Assembly: GCA_018894105.1 (NCBI GenBank)
Contig: CM032121.1
Coordinates: 36,054,230 to 36,118,229 of the forward strand
Reading direction: 5' to 3'
Origin: Jacaranda mimosifolia
Lineage: Eukaryota; Streptophyta; Magnoliopsida; Lamiales; Bignoniaceae
DNA length: 64,000 nucleotides
Shown: piece after piece, positions 48,706 through 60,935 of the stretch
Position numbering within the stretch: position 1 is the stretch's first letter
Layout: each line of letters opens with the position of its first letter
The notes under the pieces: generated by a model
The model's input: the letters and a program-made list of their open reading frames with translations, nothing else
Told to the model about the DNA's origin: nothing
Databases searched by the model: none
Translations under genes and position numbers: made by a program

Positions 48706-48957
48706 GGTGCGTCTGCGATCTGATGACGTCACCTTGTTGTTGGTGGTTTCCTCCATTTTCAGGCTGGAAACAAGCAATGTACTGTGCTATTCCTAATTTA
48801 ACCGGCGTGGTCTTGGGAATTGAAGAGATAAACAATTAATTAATGTTATGGATTTGCTTTCTTTAAAAATATTTTTTTTTCTTTTGAAATAAATTAAAGC
48901 TTTTATTTGGTATTCTCGTGTTTTTGCTTTTATTCTTTCAAAATAAAATTAAATATT
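47381..48957 (+). repeat. Unit 2 Dof 3' flank
   Basis: It aligns with 23096-24205 and then directly with 25330-25790. The unit 1 stretch between (Dof relic and second flank copy) is absent here. The palindromic bZIP site TGACGTCA is at 48724-48731 beside a (GT)(TA) microsatellite (48673-48706). ORFs at 47387-47578 and 47611-47829 are not conserved in unit 1. Confidence 0.65.
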
Positions 48958-48973
48958 TGATTCAAAATTTAAT

Positions 48974-49643
48974 TGACATGAAGTGATCTAAATACCTAGA
49001 CCCAAACCAAGTTGGCCTAGAGACGTAGCGCCAGACCCATTCTGGCACCCGAGGCCTATACACATAATCGACCTTAATCAACCACTCGTCTGATGGTGCC
49101 CTATGCATAGAACAGGCGGGATGACCTCATAGGTCGAGATAGTATAGTACTCTGCCACCGCATTAAATGTACTGACGGGCGACACGCTCCCGCATTAATG
49201 GCGCATGTCATGCCCTTACCGCCTGACACAGCAGGCACTGCTACAGTATACTATCGTGTTCTTAAAACCTGGAGGGGCAGTTATTTGGAGATATACAAAT
49301 AGAGGAAATAACTAGTCACGCTTGCATAAGGGTATGCGCCCTTAGGTGTACCAAGGGCATCTCAAACAATTTTTCGAAAGGAGAACGATATAAATATCCT
49401 CACTCCAGTCTCTCTGAGGTACGCACTTACAAATACTCAAATCCCCTACTCCGCTGCTTGATATTTCTAGTCAATCTCTACTGACTTGAGCATTGGAGGG
49501 CCTAAGCCGAGGGCTCCTCGGCTAGCCTAACGTTTACTGTGATTGCAGGATTCACCCCACCTACATAAGAACATAGACCCGACAAGTCGAGTCATCTCCA
49601 AATCTGAAGTTGGTTTAATATCCAGCCGATCGAACCATCCTTA
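48974..49643 (+). repeat. 5' LTR of the Tat-type element
   Basis: Starts TGACATGAAG after the target site and ends ...cgaaccatcctta. It matches 59295-59973 with many substitutions, mostly C/T and G/A, as expected for an old, methylated insertion. Confidence 0.85.
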
Positions 49644-49645
49644 TT

Positions 49646-49661
49646 TGGTGCCGTCTGTGGG
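49646..49661 (+). promoter_or_regulatory. Primer-binding site
   Basis: The string tggtgccgtctgtggg directly follows the 5' LTR, in the position and with the wording usual for primer-binding sites of plant Tat-lineage elements. I did not verify the tRNA match base by base. Confidence 0.65.
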
Positions 49662-50159
49662 AAAGTTTGAATCCTCTATCGAGAATGGAAAACACGAGGC
49701 GAGCTCCCTCTGGGAGAGAAGAGAATAGGAGGTCCAGCTCTCCTCCCCTTTGACAAAACCCTAAAACGAATGCCCAGGGATCCAGCGCCTAGCCTGAGCC
49801 CGTGGTAACGTTAACGATGCCTCCACTAATGCAGCTCATTAGTGAGCAAATTCAGTGCAGATTTTAGCCCAACTCTCAACCGTATTGAACAGACACACTG
49901 TGCAACCGGAGCCGGCGGTCAGTGCAACCCCGCCACCTGCTGCACCGAAAAGGGTGAAAGGGCTGAGGAGCAGTCCCAACAACCAGAGTCGTGAAGGCCC
50001 CAGTATAGAAGAGAACCGAGCCTAGGCCATTTTCCTAGAGAAGTGGCCCGCCACCCACCACGGGAAGAGGTGGCAGACTCTGTTGATCATAATGTTCGAC
50101 CCCTTCAAGCCCTGCAGTGCGATAGGGTCGAACGCTCTAGATTCAGGCCAAGTAGAAAT

Positions 50160-51150
50160 GCATTCTAGGCAGATCAACAGGAATTTGAGGAGGTATCACA
50201 TCAGGTGCAGCAGCTGAACAAGCGTTTGGAAGAGATCTCAAAGAAGAACGTAGATAGAACCCTTCATCTAGATGGGTTACGGAGGTTCAGGAGGGAACGT
50301 GACTCACCGTTTGTTCAGGAGATCATTGACGAGCATATCACCGTCGATGCTAAGATCCCGACTGGACTTCCAAGGTATGATGGCTCAACAGATCCGAATG
50401 AACACCTATTACAGTTTGACCACATGATGCAACTACATGGGCACAATAAGTACATCCATACGCAGATATTGGTAACCACGTTTTAGGGGGTGGCCTTTGA
50501 TTGGTTTGTGAAGCTGGAACAGGCGTCTATATTCTCTTATGATCAGCTGTGTGATAAGTTCTTGCATCAATTTGTGAGCAGAAGGAAAGCTAAACTCCCC
50601 CATACACACTTGCATATCGTGAAACAGAATGAGGGAAAGTCCCTTCGCTACTTTTTCACCAGATTTAACACAGAAGTTTTGAAGATCGACAGCCCAAGGA
50701 TTGAGTTCTTGATAAACGTGCTTTTCCTGGGCCTGAAACATAAGGAATGTGCAAATGCGCTGGTGCGTGAGTAGCCCAGGTCAATGGAAGAGCTTCTCAA
50801 CCTCGCAGAGAAGTACATGACCTAGGAGGAGATGAACAAGTTGAAATATGGTAGCCTACAAGTTGATAGAAAGAAAAAGTAAGGAGTAAGATGTCCGTCA
50901 GGGCAGAGAGGGGCGTCATTCCCCAATAAAATGCTTCCACGACTACACTCCGCTCAACCTCTTGAGGAAAGAGGTGTTGTTCGCTATACAGCATGAGAAC
51001 CTGCTCAAGAAGCCCAAGAAAATCATAGAAACTGAAGCCATGAAAAAATCAAAGAAATACTATTATTTCTATAGACAAAAAGGCCATTATACGAAAGAGT
51101 GCTTCAATTTAAAAGATGAGATCGAGAGATTGATCAGATAAGGACATTTG
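50160..51150 (+). pseudogene. gag of the Tat-type element
   Basis: A retrotransposon gag domain is visible in pieces: the GLPRYDGSTDPNEHLLQFD part (50205-50486), AFDWFVKLEQASIFSYDQLC with SLRYFFTRFNTEVL (50490-50774), and a zinc-knuckle relic near 51055-51110 (YRQKGHYTKECF) in which the first Cys positions are lost (YYYFY). In-frame stops occur at 50484, 50772 and 50823 and elsewhere. The protein would package RNA in cytoplasmic particles. Confidence 0.75.
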
Positions 51151-51453
51151 AAAAAGGTTGTCAAGGAGCATGTCAGACGAGAAAAGGGCGAAACTGATTG
51201 GACTCCCCGTAGAGAAAGATCGATCAGCCCAATGCGGGAAGAAAAGGGAAAAAGACCTGCCCAACAACCCAACCCACCCATTCGAGGAGTCATTGACATG
51301 ATTGCGGGAGGCCTTACTGGAGGAGATTCCCGCAATGCGAGGAAGTAAACTCAAAGACAGCTTAACTCGACCAAATCATCCAAGGTCAAGACAGTTTTTT
51401 AGCTATCTACCAGCCCCAAACCGATCTCCTTCAGCGACTCAGACCTTGACCAC

Positions 51454-51888
51454 ATGGAGAACAGGGGAGTCGATAGGAAGATAGACTGCCCTATGGTGGT
51501 AACCCTCGAAATTGCTAACTTCAAGGTCAGAAAAATACTAGTCGATAATGGGAGCTTGGTAAACATCATATCATTGTCTGCCTTAAACAGAATGAAATTG
51601 GGGAAGTTAAAGTTTGATCCAGTCAGAACACCGTTGGTCGGGTTTGGTGGTTCCGAGATCATCCCCGAGGGATCCATCAATCTTTCCACTACGTTTGGGC
51701 AAGGCCCTTACAACCGAATATTGATGATCAACTATCTGGTGGTCGACGCCCCATTTGCATATAATGTCATCATGGGTCGACCAGCTCACAATGACTTTAG
51801 AGCTATTGTCTCCACGTACCATATGAAGATAAAGTTTTCGACACCTGCCGGAGTAGGAGAACTCTTATGTAACTTTAAGGATGCTTAG
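51454..51888 (+). pseudogene. Protease domain of the Tat-type element
   Basis: A 144-codon open stretch with the aspartic protease active-site region ILVDNGSLVNII and the later VIMGRPAHNDFRAI, both typical of retroviral-type proteases in plant Tat elements. Upstream and downstream frames are interrupted by stops. Confidence 0.7.
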
Positions 51889-52199
51889 TGCTATTACACC
51901 ATTTTAGTCGAGTCCAGTGAGCAGAACAAACGACCTGAATTGAAGCCCTCGGGGGATGCCCTAGTAGCGAAACCCAATGAGGGACCTTCATCAAAGAAAA
52001 GAAAGCTGAAAAACATCAAGGTTGAGCCTGTTAGCAAGTTCAAAATAATAGAGCTCGAACTCGGGAACCTCAACAAAACCACCAGGATTGGGAGTGTCTG
52101 GGAGATAGACTAGAATGCCTTATGGTCGGCTTCCTCCGATCCAACATTAATGTTTTTGCGTGGAAAGCTGTAGATCTTCAAGGTATCGACCCCAACATC

Positions 52200-52960
52200 A
52201 TTGTCGATTGACTCAACGTGGACCCAACTCACAAGCTAGTAAGGCAGAAGATAAGAACTTTCAATGTAGAGAGGTCGAAAAGCATCTAGGAGGAAGTTAG
52301 CAAGCTCTTAGAGGCATGATATATTGTAGAAATCCAGTACCCTTCTTGGCTTTGTAATGTTGTACTTGTCCTTAAAAACGAGGAAAAATGGAGGATGTGT
52401 AATGATTTCACCAACTTGAATAAAGTTTGCCTGAAGGATCCTTACCCCTTGCCTCGTATAGATTTATTAGTTGATTCTACTGATAGATGTGAACTGCTCA
52501 GTATGATGGATGTCTTCCAAGATTATTACCAAATATTTATGGCACCAGAGGAGAGGGACAAATTCTCCTTCGTCATCCCCAACGGTGTATTCTATTTTTT
52601 AGTCATGCCTTTTGGACTCAAAACACAGGTGCAACGTACCAGAGACTGGTAAATTTCATGTTCAAAAATGAGATCAAGAGATCAATGAAGGTTTATGTCG
52701 ACGACATGATTATGAAAACGGAGAAGGCGGACGACCACTTGGCTGACCTCCGCCATAACTTTTCCATTTTGAAGGCTTTTGGAATGAAACTCAACCCTAA
52801 CAAGTATATATTTGGTGTGCGATGAGATAAGTTCCTTGGGTATATGGTTAGTCAAAGAGGTATCGAGCCGAATCCGTAGAAGATTCAAGCGATCCTCGAC
52901 ATCACCCCACCCTGCACACTTCAATAAGTCTAGCATCTGGTAGGCAGGATCATAGCCCTT
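52200..52960 (+). pseudogene. Reverse transcriptase of the Tat-type element
   Basis: Motifs in order: RMCNDFTNLNKVCLKDPYPL, FSFVIPNGVFYFLVMPFGLK (52395-52652), a one-base shift near 52625, then NFMFKNEIKRSMKVYVDDM (catalytic YVDD at 52694-52705) and LNPNKYIFGV, GYMVSQRGIE. Stops near 52823 and 52878 interrupt the thumb part. Confidence 0.85.
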
Positions 52961-52999
52961 AGCAGATTTATAGCTTGACTGGCCGACAATAGCCTAACA

Positions 53000-53930
53000 T
53001 TTTTCAAAATCCTCAGAAATGCCAAAAAATCTAGTTTCCAATGGGATCAGCAGTGTGATCAAGCTTTACTAAAACTCAAGCAATACCTATCTTCCCTGCC
53101 CATGCTCGCCAAACCCGAGCTTGGAAAAGTACTGCAGCTGTATCTAGCAGTATCATCAACCTCGATCAGCTCAGTATTGATGTTGACAAGTAGAGGAACC
53201 TCCCGTCCAGTATATTATTGCAGTAAGGCTTTGTAGGGACCCGAACATAATTACTTGGAGATTGAAAAGTTTGCTTTAGCCCTCATCACATCGGCTAGGA
53301 AGCTACGGCCTTACTTTCAGTCCCACGCAATCCTGGTGCTGACGAATCAGTCTCTAAAGCAGGTGTTATCAAAACCCAACACTTCAGGTCGACTCATTAA
53401 ATGGGCTATCGAGCTCAAGGAATTTGACATCACATTTCAGCCGCAGACTGCCGTAAAAGCACAATTTCTAGCTGATTTTATCATTGAAAGACTTGACCTA
53501 CCGATGCAAACTGTTGACAACAACTTGGTTTGGACCTTGCATGTGGATGGATCCGCAACCGTATTAGGGGGCAAAATTGGTATATCCCTCAATTCCCTAC
53601 TCGTTGAGGAATATGATTTTGCAATCAAGCCCTCATTACAAGAATGTGCATGGCTACAACTCGCGGAGTCGAACAGCTTGCAGTATTCATTGATTCTCAG
53701 CTGGTTGCAGAACAGGTCGAAGGCAATTTTGAGGCAAAGGAACAAAAAATGGCCCAATACTTATCTGAGGTAAAGCAACTGCAGCAGTTGTTTAAGAGCT
53801 TCACCCTGAGCCAAGTCCCCCGGATAGAGAACGAATGGGCAGACTCGCTATCAAAGCTCACCAGCTCAGCGAGGGGTACCAGAGAAAGGACTATAACATT
53901 TTTTGCGGTCGACAAACCTTGTGTCAATGC
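53000..53930 (+). pseudogene. RNase H and second RNase H (aRNH) of the Tat-type element
   Basis: The first RNase H region includes YLEIEKFALALITSARKLRP and HAILVLTNQSLKQVLSKPN (about 53250-53390), with a stop near 53235. The second begins at WTLHVDGSA (about 53530), shifts frame near 53640, and continues with AVFIDSQLVAEQVEGNFEAK and QVPRIENEWADSLSKL (to about 53860). Two RNase H domains in series are characteristic of Tat elements. Confidence 0.8.
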
Positions 53931-54149
53931 CACTAATTAGCACCTTGTCGAATGTATCGAAGAGGCAATTCTTTCCTGGCAGGATCTCATCAAACTTTAC
54001 TTAAGTCAAGGTACCTTGCCCACCAACGACAAAGAAGCCCGCAGACTCAAGAGGTTAGCAACCAAGTTCGCGCTAGACAAGCATGACCAGCTTTATCGGA
54101 GGTCGATATCGGGACCTCCACTGAGGTGTGTGGAACCCGATGAGGTAAA

Positions 54150-55150
54150 CAAGGTATTGTAGGAAATATATGCCGGCATCTGTGGCAACCACTCTAGTGG
54201 CCGATCTCTGGCATGCAAGGTTGTCCGTTACGGATATTTCTAGCCGATTTTGTTGCAGGACTCGATCAACTTTGCTGGAAAATGTCCATCATGCCAGATC
54301 CACTCTAACATTAAGCACCAACCGGCCGCATCGATGATCAACGTTCAAATCACCTGGCCATTTGACCAGTGGGGGATTGATATAGTGGGATCGCTCCCGA
54401 AGACTTCAGGCCAGCGTAAGTTTATCATAGTGACCGTCAAGTACTTCACTAAATGGGTGGAAGCCGAGGCAATTCTGAGGATCACCAATGCCGCCATCAA
54501 AAGTTTCATTTGGAAAAATATAATCTGTCAATTCGGATTACCTAATGTCTTAATTTCGGATAATGGCACCCAATTTCAAAGCATAAACACGAGGAAGTGG
54601 TGCGAGGCCTTGGGGATCATCTAGCACTTCACTTTGGTGGGAAACCCACAGTTTAATGGACAGATTGAGGTCACAAATAGAACTATTCTCGACCATCTCA
54701 AGATTCGAATAGCAGGAACATGAGCTAATTGGGTAGACAACCTCCCAGGTGTGCTTTGGGCTTACAGAACAACACCTCGAACAGCCACGGGCCGAAGCTA
54801 GTATAGTCTAGTTTACGGATCCGAGGTAGTAATCCCGTCCGAATTGATTCAACATACAGCCAGGGTGATCCACTATAACCCGATCGCAAACGTATCGGAG
54901 AGGACTCTGGATTTAGTTACTGTTGATGAGCAGTGCCACGCTGCTTATAACACAGTACAGCAATATCGATTCAAAATGGCGGAGCGCTATAATAGAGCAG
55001 TGCGAACCCGGAGGTTCAAGGTTGGTGATCTCGTTCTCAAGAAAGTGAAAGTGTCCAAGAACGTGGAACAACTCGACGTAAAAATGGGAGGGACCATACT
55101 CAGTGGTTAAAGTGTCAAAAAACAATGCCTACCGACTAGCCGATGCATCA
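54150..55150 (+). pseudogene. Integrase of the Tat-type element
   Basis: Zinc-binding part near 54185-54310 (H-x-H region GNHSSGRSLACK, then CPSCQIHSN), and a DDE core with D in QWGIDIVGSLP (about 54375), D in LISDNGTQF (about 54558) and E in NGQIEVTNRT (about 54667). Stops at 54243, 54622, 54721 and 54798 break the frame. The C-terminal part (RFKVGDLVLKKV) is at 55015-55050. Confidence 0.85.
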
Positions 55151-55292
55151 GGCTGTGAACTACCTCGACCTTGGAATGCAGTAAACTTGAAAAAAAAAAT
55201 TGTGTAAAGGGTCATTGGCACCTATTGTATCTCTCCACTAAAATAAAACTATGGCACATTCAAACTACATGAAACTTGCAGAATCTCCCAAA

Positions 55293-55985
55293 CAGTCGAT
55301 CCCGTAGTTGGCAAAACAGGCTTTTCACCGCTAAGTCGAGGCCAATGAACCAAGACCAAACAATTAACCCCATAGTCGACAAAACATGCTTTTCACCGCT
55401 AAGTTGAGGCTAATGAGCCAAGACCAAACAGTCGACCCTATAGTCGACAAAACAGGCTTTTCATTGCTAAGTCGAGGCCAATTAGCTAAGACCAAACAGT
55501 CGACCCCATAGTTGACAAAACAAGCTTTTCGCCACTAAGTCGAGGCCAATGAGCCAAAACTAATCAGTCGACCCCGTAGTCGACAAAATAGGCTTTTCAT
55601 CACCAAGTCAAGGCCAATCAACCAAACCAAAAACAGTCGACCCCAAAGTTGACAAAACAGGCTTTTCGCCGCTAAGTCGAGGCCAGTGAGCCAAGACCAA
55701 AAACAGTTAATCCTGTAGTCGACAAAATAGGCTTTTCATCGCTAAGTCGAGGCCAATGAGCCAAGACCAATCGGTCAACCCCATAGTCGATAAAATAGGC
55801 TTTTCGCCGCCAAGTCAGGCCAATGAGCCAAACCAAAAACAGTCAACCCCGAAGTTGACAAAACAGGCTTTTCACTGCTAAGTCGAGGCTAGTGAGCCAA
55901 GACCAAAAACAGTCAACCCCGAAGTCGACAAAACAAGCTTTGCACCACCAAGTCAAGACGGTCTAGCCCAAGCCAGATGCTCAAC
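55293..55985 (+). repeat. 68-bp tandem array, ten copies
   Basis: The unit contains cagtcgaccccgtagtcgac, aggcttttc, gctaagtcgag and caatgagccaaga. Starts are at 55293, 55361, 55429, 55497, 55565, 55634, 55704, 55772, 55840 and 55910, a period of 68-70 bases. It lies between the integrase end and the antisense ORF. Each unit has gtcgac-type palindromes. No coding capacity. Confidence 0.92.
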
Positions 55986-56429
55986 TTCACAGTCGATAAA
56001 ATCACCTAGGGCATGAAGTCGATTCTACAATCGTTAAGAATATTTAAAAAGCCCAAAGACTAGCTATTATGCTGACACATTAATTACAATTTGCTTGGCA
56101 TGGACCAAGAATGAATTTTGCAAGGTACAACACTTTTTTGACGAAGGCATTGAATGAATGCTATATGATACGCTAGAGAGCATTCACCCAAGAATTCCAA
56201 TATGCAGAATAATAATCACTGCAGCCAATACCTGTTAAATAACATGCTCATTAGCAGGAATAGCTTGTACTAAAAGTAAGAATAACCCTCGTTGAGCATG
56301 GAACAACAAAAATACCCATTCATCCATCAGCGTTTGAAAGCCTCATCCAGGCATAAAATCACATATCATTTTAAAGCCCCACCGAGGCATATACATTCCC
56401 TCAACAGAAATAAAAAACTAAAAATAAAG

Positions 56430-58960
56430 GATCAAGCCTAGTTAGAGTTGGCGACCTCCTCAACGTCAGGACCAGCCTCTTCGACAATAGGAGCAACAAG
56501 AGCAGGAGCTGCAGATGGTGCGGGCTCAGGCAAAGCCATTGAAACATGGACAACAACAATTACTGGTTGAGAAGGACCGGCAGCAACTTGTAAGAATTAC
56601 CGCTCAGGAATTGGAAAATAGGTAGCGGCATCAGCTGTCTTCTCCAACACCTCGAAGGCAAGATCGTCAGCAAACTTGAACTCCTTGGTGAGAGCCTTCA
56701 GCCTTCTTTCGACCTCGGCCTGCTTTCTTTCTTCTTCAGTTGGCTCGACCTCCTTCGCTCCCTCCACCCTTGCGGCCATGACGATCGGCTCCTCCGCATT
56801 GCCCTCTTTCTTGGGGTAGGGCTACAGCTGCTTGTCGAACAAATGGCTTATATGCTACCGGTCTTCAGGTCGAAAGCTGTAGCCTAAAAATTGTAATTGC
56901 TTAACGGCTTTCTCAAATGAGTTTCGAGCATCGTCGAGGGCAAGAACAACACTTGCATCCTGGAATGCAAAACTCAACATGAATTGTTGCACAACCAACC
57001 AATGTATCAATGGAAGTATCTAGTTGAACTCAGTCCGAGCCTTTGCTAAGCCTGCATTCTGACTCGCAGATCGATCGAAATCGTAACTGACCTGCAAATC
57101 CAATTGCAGCTTTTTCACCAACCCATCCATTTTGGTCCTCTCCTTGATTGCCAGGATCACCTGCTCATCCTTCTACTCGAGATCCTGAGTTAACTGGTCG
57201 ACCTAGCTCGTTGACCCTTATCTGTGAGGACTCGAGCTGAGCCTTCAACATTTTTGCTTCCCTTCCTGCCTACAGCTACCCCGATCAGCCAAGGCCAGCT
57301 CGGATCGACGATAGAAGTTGTAGCCCTGCTGCCCGACCTGAAAGATAAAAGCCATTAAATACTCGAGCAAAATGTAAAGATGCAAGAATAAAAAATAGAT
57401 AGCCATACCATGTTGGCATAATAGGTGAACTCTCGAAGGGCCGCCTCCTGACTCAGCCCCATGATCCTCCTCTAGTCAGCTATGAACTGAGCTGCTAACA
57501 ACAGCTTTAGAGGAGCTGCCCCGATCGGCCCTGCAGTGTCCGTGCACAAAGAGTTGTGAACGACGGGGCTGGGCTCTTCCCCGAATCGAGGAGAAGGAAA
57601 CTTGGGCAAGTTAAATAGTATATCATCCCCTCAATCCCCGAATAGGTCGTTCTCTATCGGTGGCCTTGACCCGGCTGCTTTCTCTTTGCCCTTCCCGACA
57701 GCAGCCCTCTTTGGTGCAGGCCCTCCCTGCTTAATCATGCTCTCTTACCCCGACTTGTGGGGCTATCGCTTATGGCCGCCAGAGGTCGACCAGGTGAAGG
57801 AGTTGGTGATAGAGTGGGCACTGCAGCCGCTCGACGCGGCTCTTCGACCACAGTAACTGCTCGACGGGCAGTGGTGCCCTGTCGCCGCTGTTGATTCCTC
57901 TCTGCTTGGGCTAGTGCTTCTGCCCTAGATCTGTTCATTATGCCTGCACGATCTGCCAAGCATCAAATTAACAACGGTAAAAAATAATAGCAACGACAGA
58001 AAAATAACAAATTATAAGATACACTCTCTCTACCTAGTCGATCATGCGCAGACAAATCTAACAGGGCCAACGATAGTCCGGCCAATACTAAGTTCCTTTC
58101 CTCAATAAAAACTGAGGCTTCCATTAGGCCAAATTCGATCAAGTCCTGCACAAAAGTGTTTGGCTAGGTCGGAGTACGGTTTCCTGGCATGTCGACATGG
58201 CGCCTCCACCAGCCCCAGGGAATATTGAAACCCCCCGCCACTCGAATGAACAGGTACCATTTTTTCCATTCTTGCCCATCTGAAGAAGAAGAGGCTACGA
58301 GGAATTTATAGCGTGGTCGAGCGGTTAAGTAATAAAAATCCCACTCGTTGGTGCTACCCAACTTGCGGGACATAGACGGGTGAAAAAGGTTGAATTTTTT
58401 TTAAAACTAGCAAGTTGATTAAACAGATGCATTAGAACGATAAAACTACAAATAGTAGAGAAGCAGTTGGATAGAAGTTGCATTATACATACTTGAAGAT
58501 CCCTAACCATACTATCACTTAAGGGAAACCTAAGTCCACATCTAAAAGAGTCCTCAAAGACAGTTATACAGCCTGCAGGAGGAGATGCATTCGACCAGGT
58601 GGCCCAGGGGTCAGAAGTTGGTATTCAGTAGAGATATGGTATAATTCTCTAAGCCGTCTCAAGTCGCCAGGGTTAATGGTGGATATAATTTCACTATAAT
58701 GGTTTGGTGTGAACAGTCGACCTCGTGAGGGGGGAATCTAGCTCGGTCCAGCTTCTTCCCCCTCACGGTGGCTACTCGAGCTGTTGGAGCTCAAGCTGCT
58801 AGAATTGGAATCATCACCCGACGACTTACTTGAGGACCCGTGAGCATGCCTAGGCCTATCTGACTGGGTAGCCTCACTATTCCCCCCCCTGACTACCCTC
58901 AGAACTGTATAAACTCAGCATGATTTTCAAAGAAAAACTAACGGACAGAAAGTGAAAATG
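56430..58960 (-). pseudogene. Antisense ORF of the Tat-type element (Transposase_28-like)
   Basis: On the minus strand, the N-terminal region near 58520-58700 carries LRRLRELYHISTEYQLLTPG and, after a frameshift, FEDSFRCGLRFPLSD. The next segment at 58164-58373 reads NEWDFYYLTARPRYKFLV. These are the motifs of the 'putative gypsy type transposon' family (Pfam Transposase_28), found as an antisense gene in plant Tat elements. A middle acidic/Pro-rich part is at 57735-57959 and the C-terminal end, rich in Glu/Lys/Ala, at 56597-56779. Frameshifts and stops are common. The function of this protein family is not known. Confidence 0.7.
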
Positions 58961-59283
58961 AAGGAACACTTACTGAACGAAAGAACTAAGAGCAGAAAAT
59001 CTTGAAAGTGAGGACGTTTGGACAAGCGCTCGACCAGAAGCTAATGCGGTAAAAGTAAAAATTGTTAGTTTTACCGCGGGTATTTATAGGGAAGCAAGCA
59101 TGGGAAACCAAGCGCCTATAATAATGCTTGTAACCGCCACGCTGCCCCACGCGTACCACGATGTAACTGCTTAATAAATGCGCCAAGCCCTGGTTGATTT
59201 TCAAAAAATCCTGGTCGATTGTTACCAGTGCCCATTACACTACTTTCCAAGGCTTTTCGTCGAATACTCGTTTAGCCTTGCGA

Positions 59284-59293
59284 AGTAGGGGGA
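59284..59293 (+). promoter_or_regulatory. Polypurine tract
   Basis: The string agtaggggga lies directly before the 3' LTR, the expected plus-strand primer position. Confidence 0.7.
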
Positions 59294-59294
59294 C

Positions 59295-59973
59295 TCATAA
59301 TATGGGGTGGCCCAAATACCTAGGCCCAAACCAAGTTGGCCCAGAGGCGCAGCGCCAGACCCATTCTGGCACTCGAGGTCCATACGCATAATTGGCCTCA
59401 ATCGACCACTCATCTGATGGTGCTCGATGCACGAAACGGGCAGGAGGTCGACACCTTATAGTTCGAGATAGCATAGTACTCTGCCACAGCATTAAATGCA
59501 CTGACGGGCGGCACGCTCCTTCATTAATGGCACATGCCATCCTCTCACCGCCTGACACAACAGGCGCCGCTACAGTGCACTATCATGTCTTTAAAACCTG
59601 AAAGGGCATTTATCTGGAAATATACAGGTAGAGGAAATGACTAATCAGCCCTTGCACAAGGGTATGGGCCCTTTGGTGTACCAAGGGCATCTCAAACAAT
59701 TCCCCGAAAGGAGAAGGATATAAATACCCTCACTCCAGTCTCTTTGAGGTATGCACTCACAAATACTCAAAGCCCCTACTCCGCTACTCAATATTTCTAG
59801 TCGATCTCTACTGACTTGAGCGTCGGAGAGCCTAAGCCGAGAGCTCATCGACAAGTCTAACGTTTACTGTGATTGCAAAATTCACCCCACCTACATAAGA
59901 ACATAGACTCGACAGGTCAAGTCCTCTCCTATTCCGAAGTTGGTTTAATATCCAGCCAATTGAACCATCATCA
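59295..59973 (+). repeat. 3' LTR of the Tat-type element
   Basis: It matches 48974-49643 and ends ...ccatcatca before the ctaat target site. Two short ORFs inside (59295-59558 minus, 59392-59601 plus) are chance frames. The first bases (tcataatatggg) have lost the TG start seen in the 5' LTR. Confidence 0.85.
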
Positions 59974-60935
59974 CTAATATTTGTTCAAAAATTTATTTAA
60001 AAATATAATTATTTCAAATTATCACATCAAATATTTATCTTTTTAATTATTATTCAAAAGTATTAATGTGAAAAAGTTTTTGAAATAAAGTTTGTCCCTT
60101 TTGAAATTAAATATAATTTCATTTTCAACATATTATTTAATCTCACTGTCAAATTCATTTCTGCCAAATGTTTTTCCCAAACAACCAAAACCAATTATAG
60201 TACTGCCAAAATATATTAATACAACTTTTCTATTAAGATCTTAAAAATAATTATTTAAATAATTATAATAGAAATATACAAACAAGTGTTAAGAATCAGT
60301 ACATCCAATCCAAACATGAGTTAATAGTCTTTTGAAGGATCACCATATTGTCTTGTCTTTCTAATTAGATTGATCACATAATTACAAATCTACACAAACA
60401 ATAAAAAAAAAAATGAAAAATAGGAAAGGAAAAAGAAATAAAGATCCCTTTCCATAACCTTATCAATTTTCTTACCTCACAATAATTGGGGATTTAATTC
60501 CCTAAAAATTAAAAAAAATTCATTTGAAAATTCAATAAATTAATTACCTCTCGATAATATTGAATCAGATTAATACCATGAATAATAATATTTGATCTAT
60601 CAAATTAGTTCATTGTCAAGACTTGAATAGTATAACATAGAAAATTCTTTTATCCATACTAAATCAAAATTTGGAATCTGGACCTAATTAATCCAAATTT
60701 ATTTATTTATCATTCATTTTCTTATTTATTTATTTTTTGTAACCTATCTTGTGTCTTCCCTTAACGATCATGTAATATAATCTACTGGCTTGGCTTGGTC
60801 ACCTCTCTTCAGGGACGTCAAAGGTACTATCTTTCCAACTCTTTTTTGGGCTTATGTAGGCTACATTAATCTACTTTTCATTCATTTTTAATATTCGGTC
60901 TCTTCTTTAGTCTAAGAGGAATAAGAAAATATCAT
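59974..60935 (+). repeat. Unit flank, second copy of 33629-34620
   Basis: Same orientation, small indels. The similarity stops near 60935, just before the point where the kinase 2 relic begins in the other copy, so the array is broken here. Confidence 0.85.

Larger units (their letters stand above)
48974..59973 (+). mobile_element. Tat-type Ty3/gypsy LTR retrotransposon, decayed
   Basis: Two LTRs of about 670-680 bases (48974-49643, 59295-59973) enclose, in order, a primer-binding site, gag, protease, reverse transcriptase, RNase H, a second (archaeal-type) RNase H, integrase, a 68-bp tandem array and an antisense ORF. Target duplication: ttaat (48969-48973) and ctaat (59974-59978), one transition apart. 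Unit 1 has the empty site aatctaatatttgttc at 33629-33644. Dual RNase H and the antisense ORF place it in the Tat lineage. Stops and frameshifts in every domain show that it cannot move by itself. Confidence 0.9.

Noticed and set aside
55293..55985. CRISPR-like array
   Set aside because: Contiguous tandem repeats without spacers, inside a plant retrotransposon.
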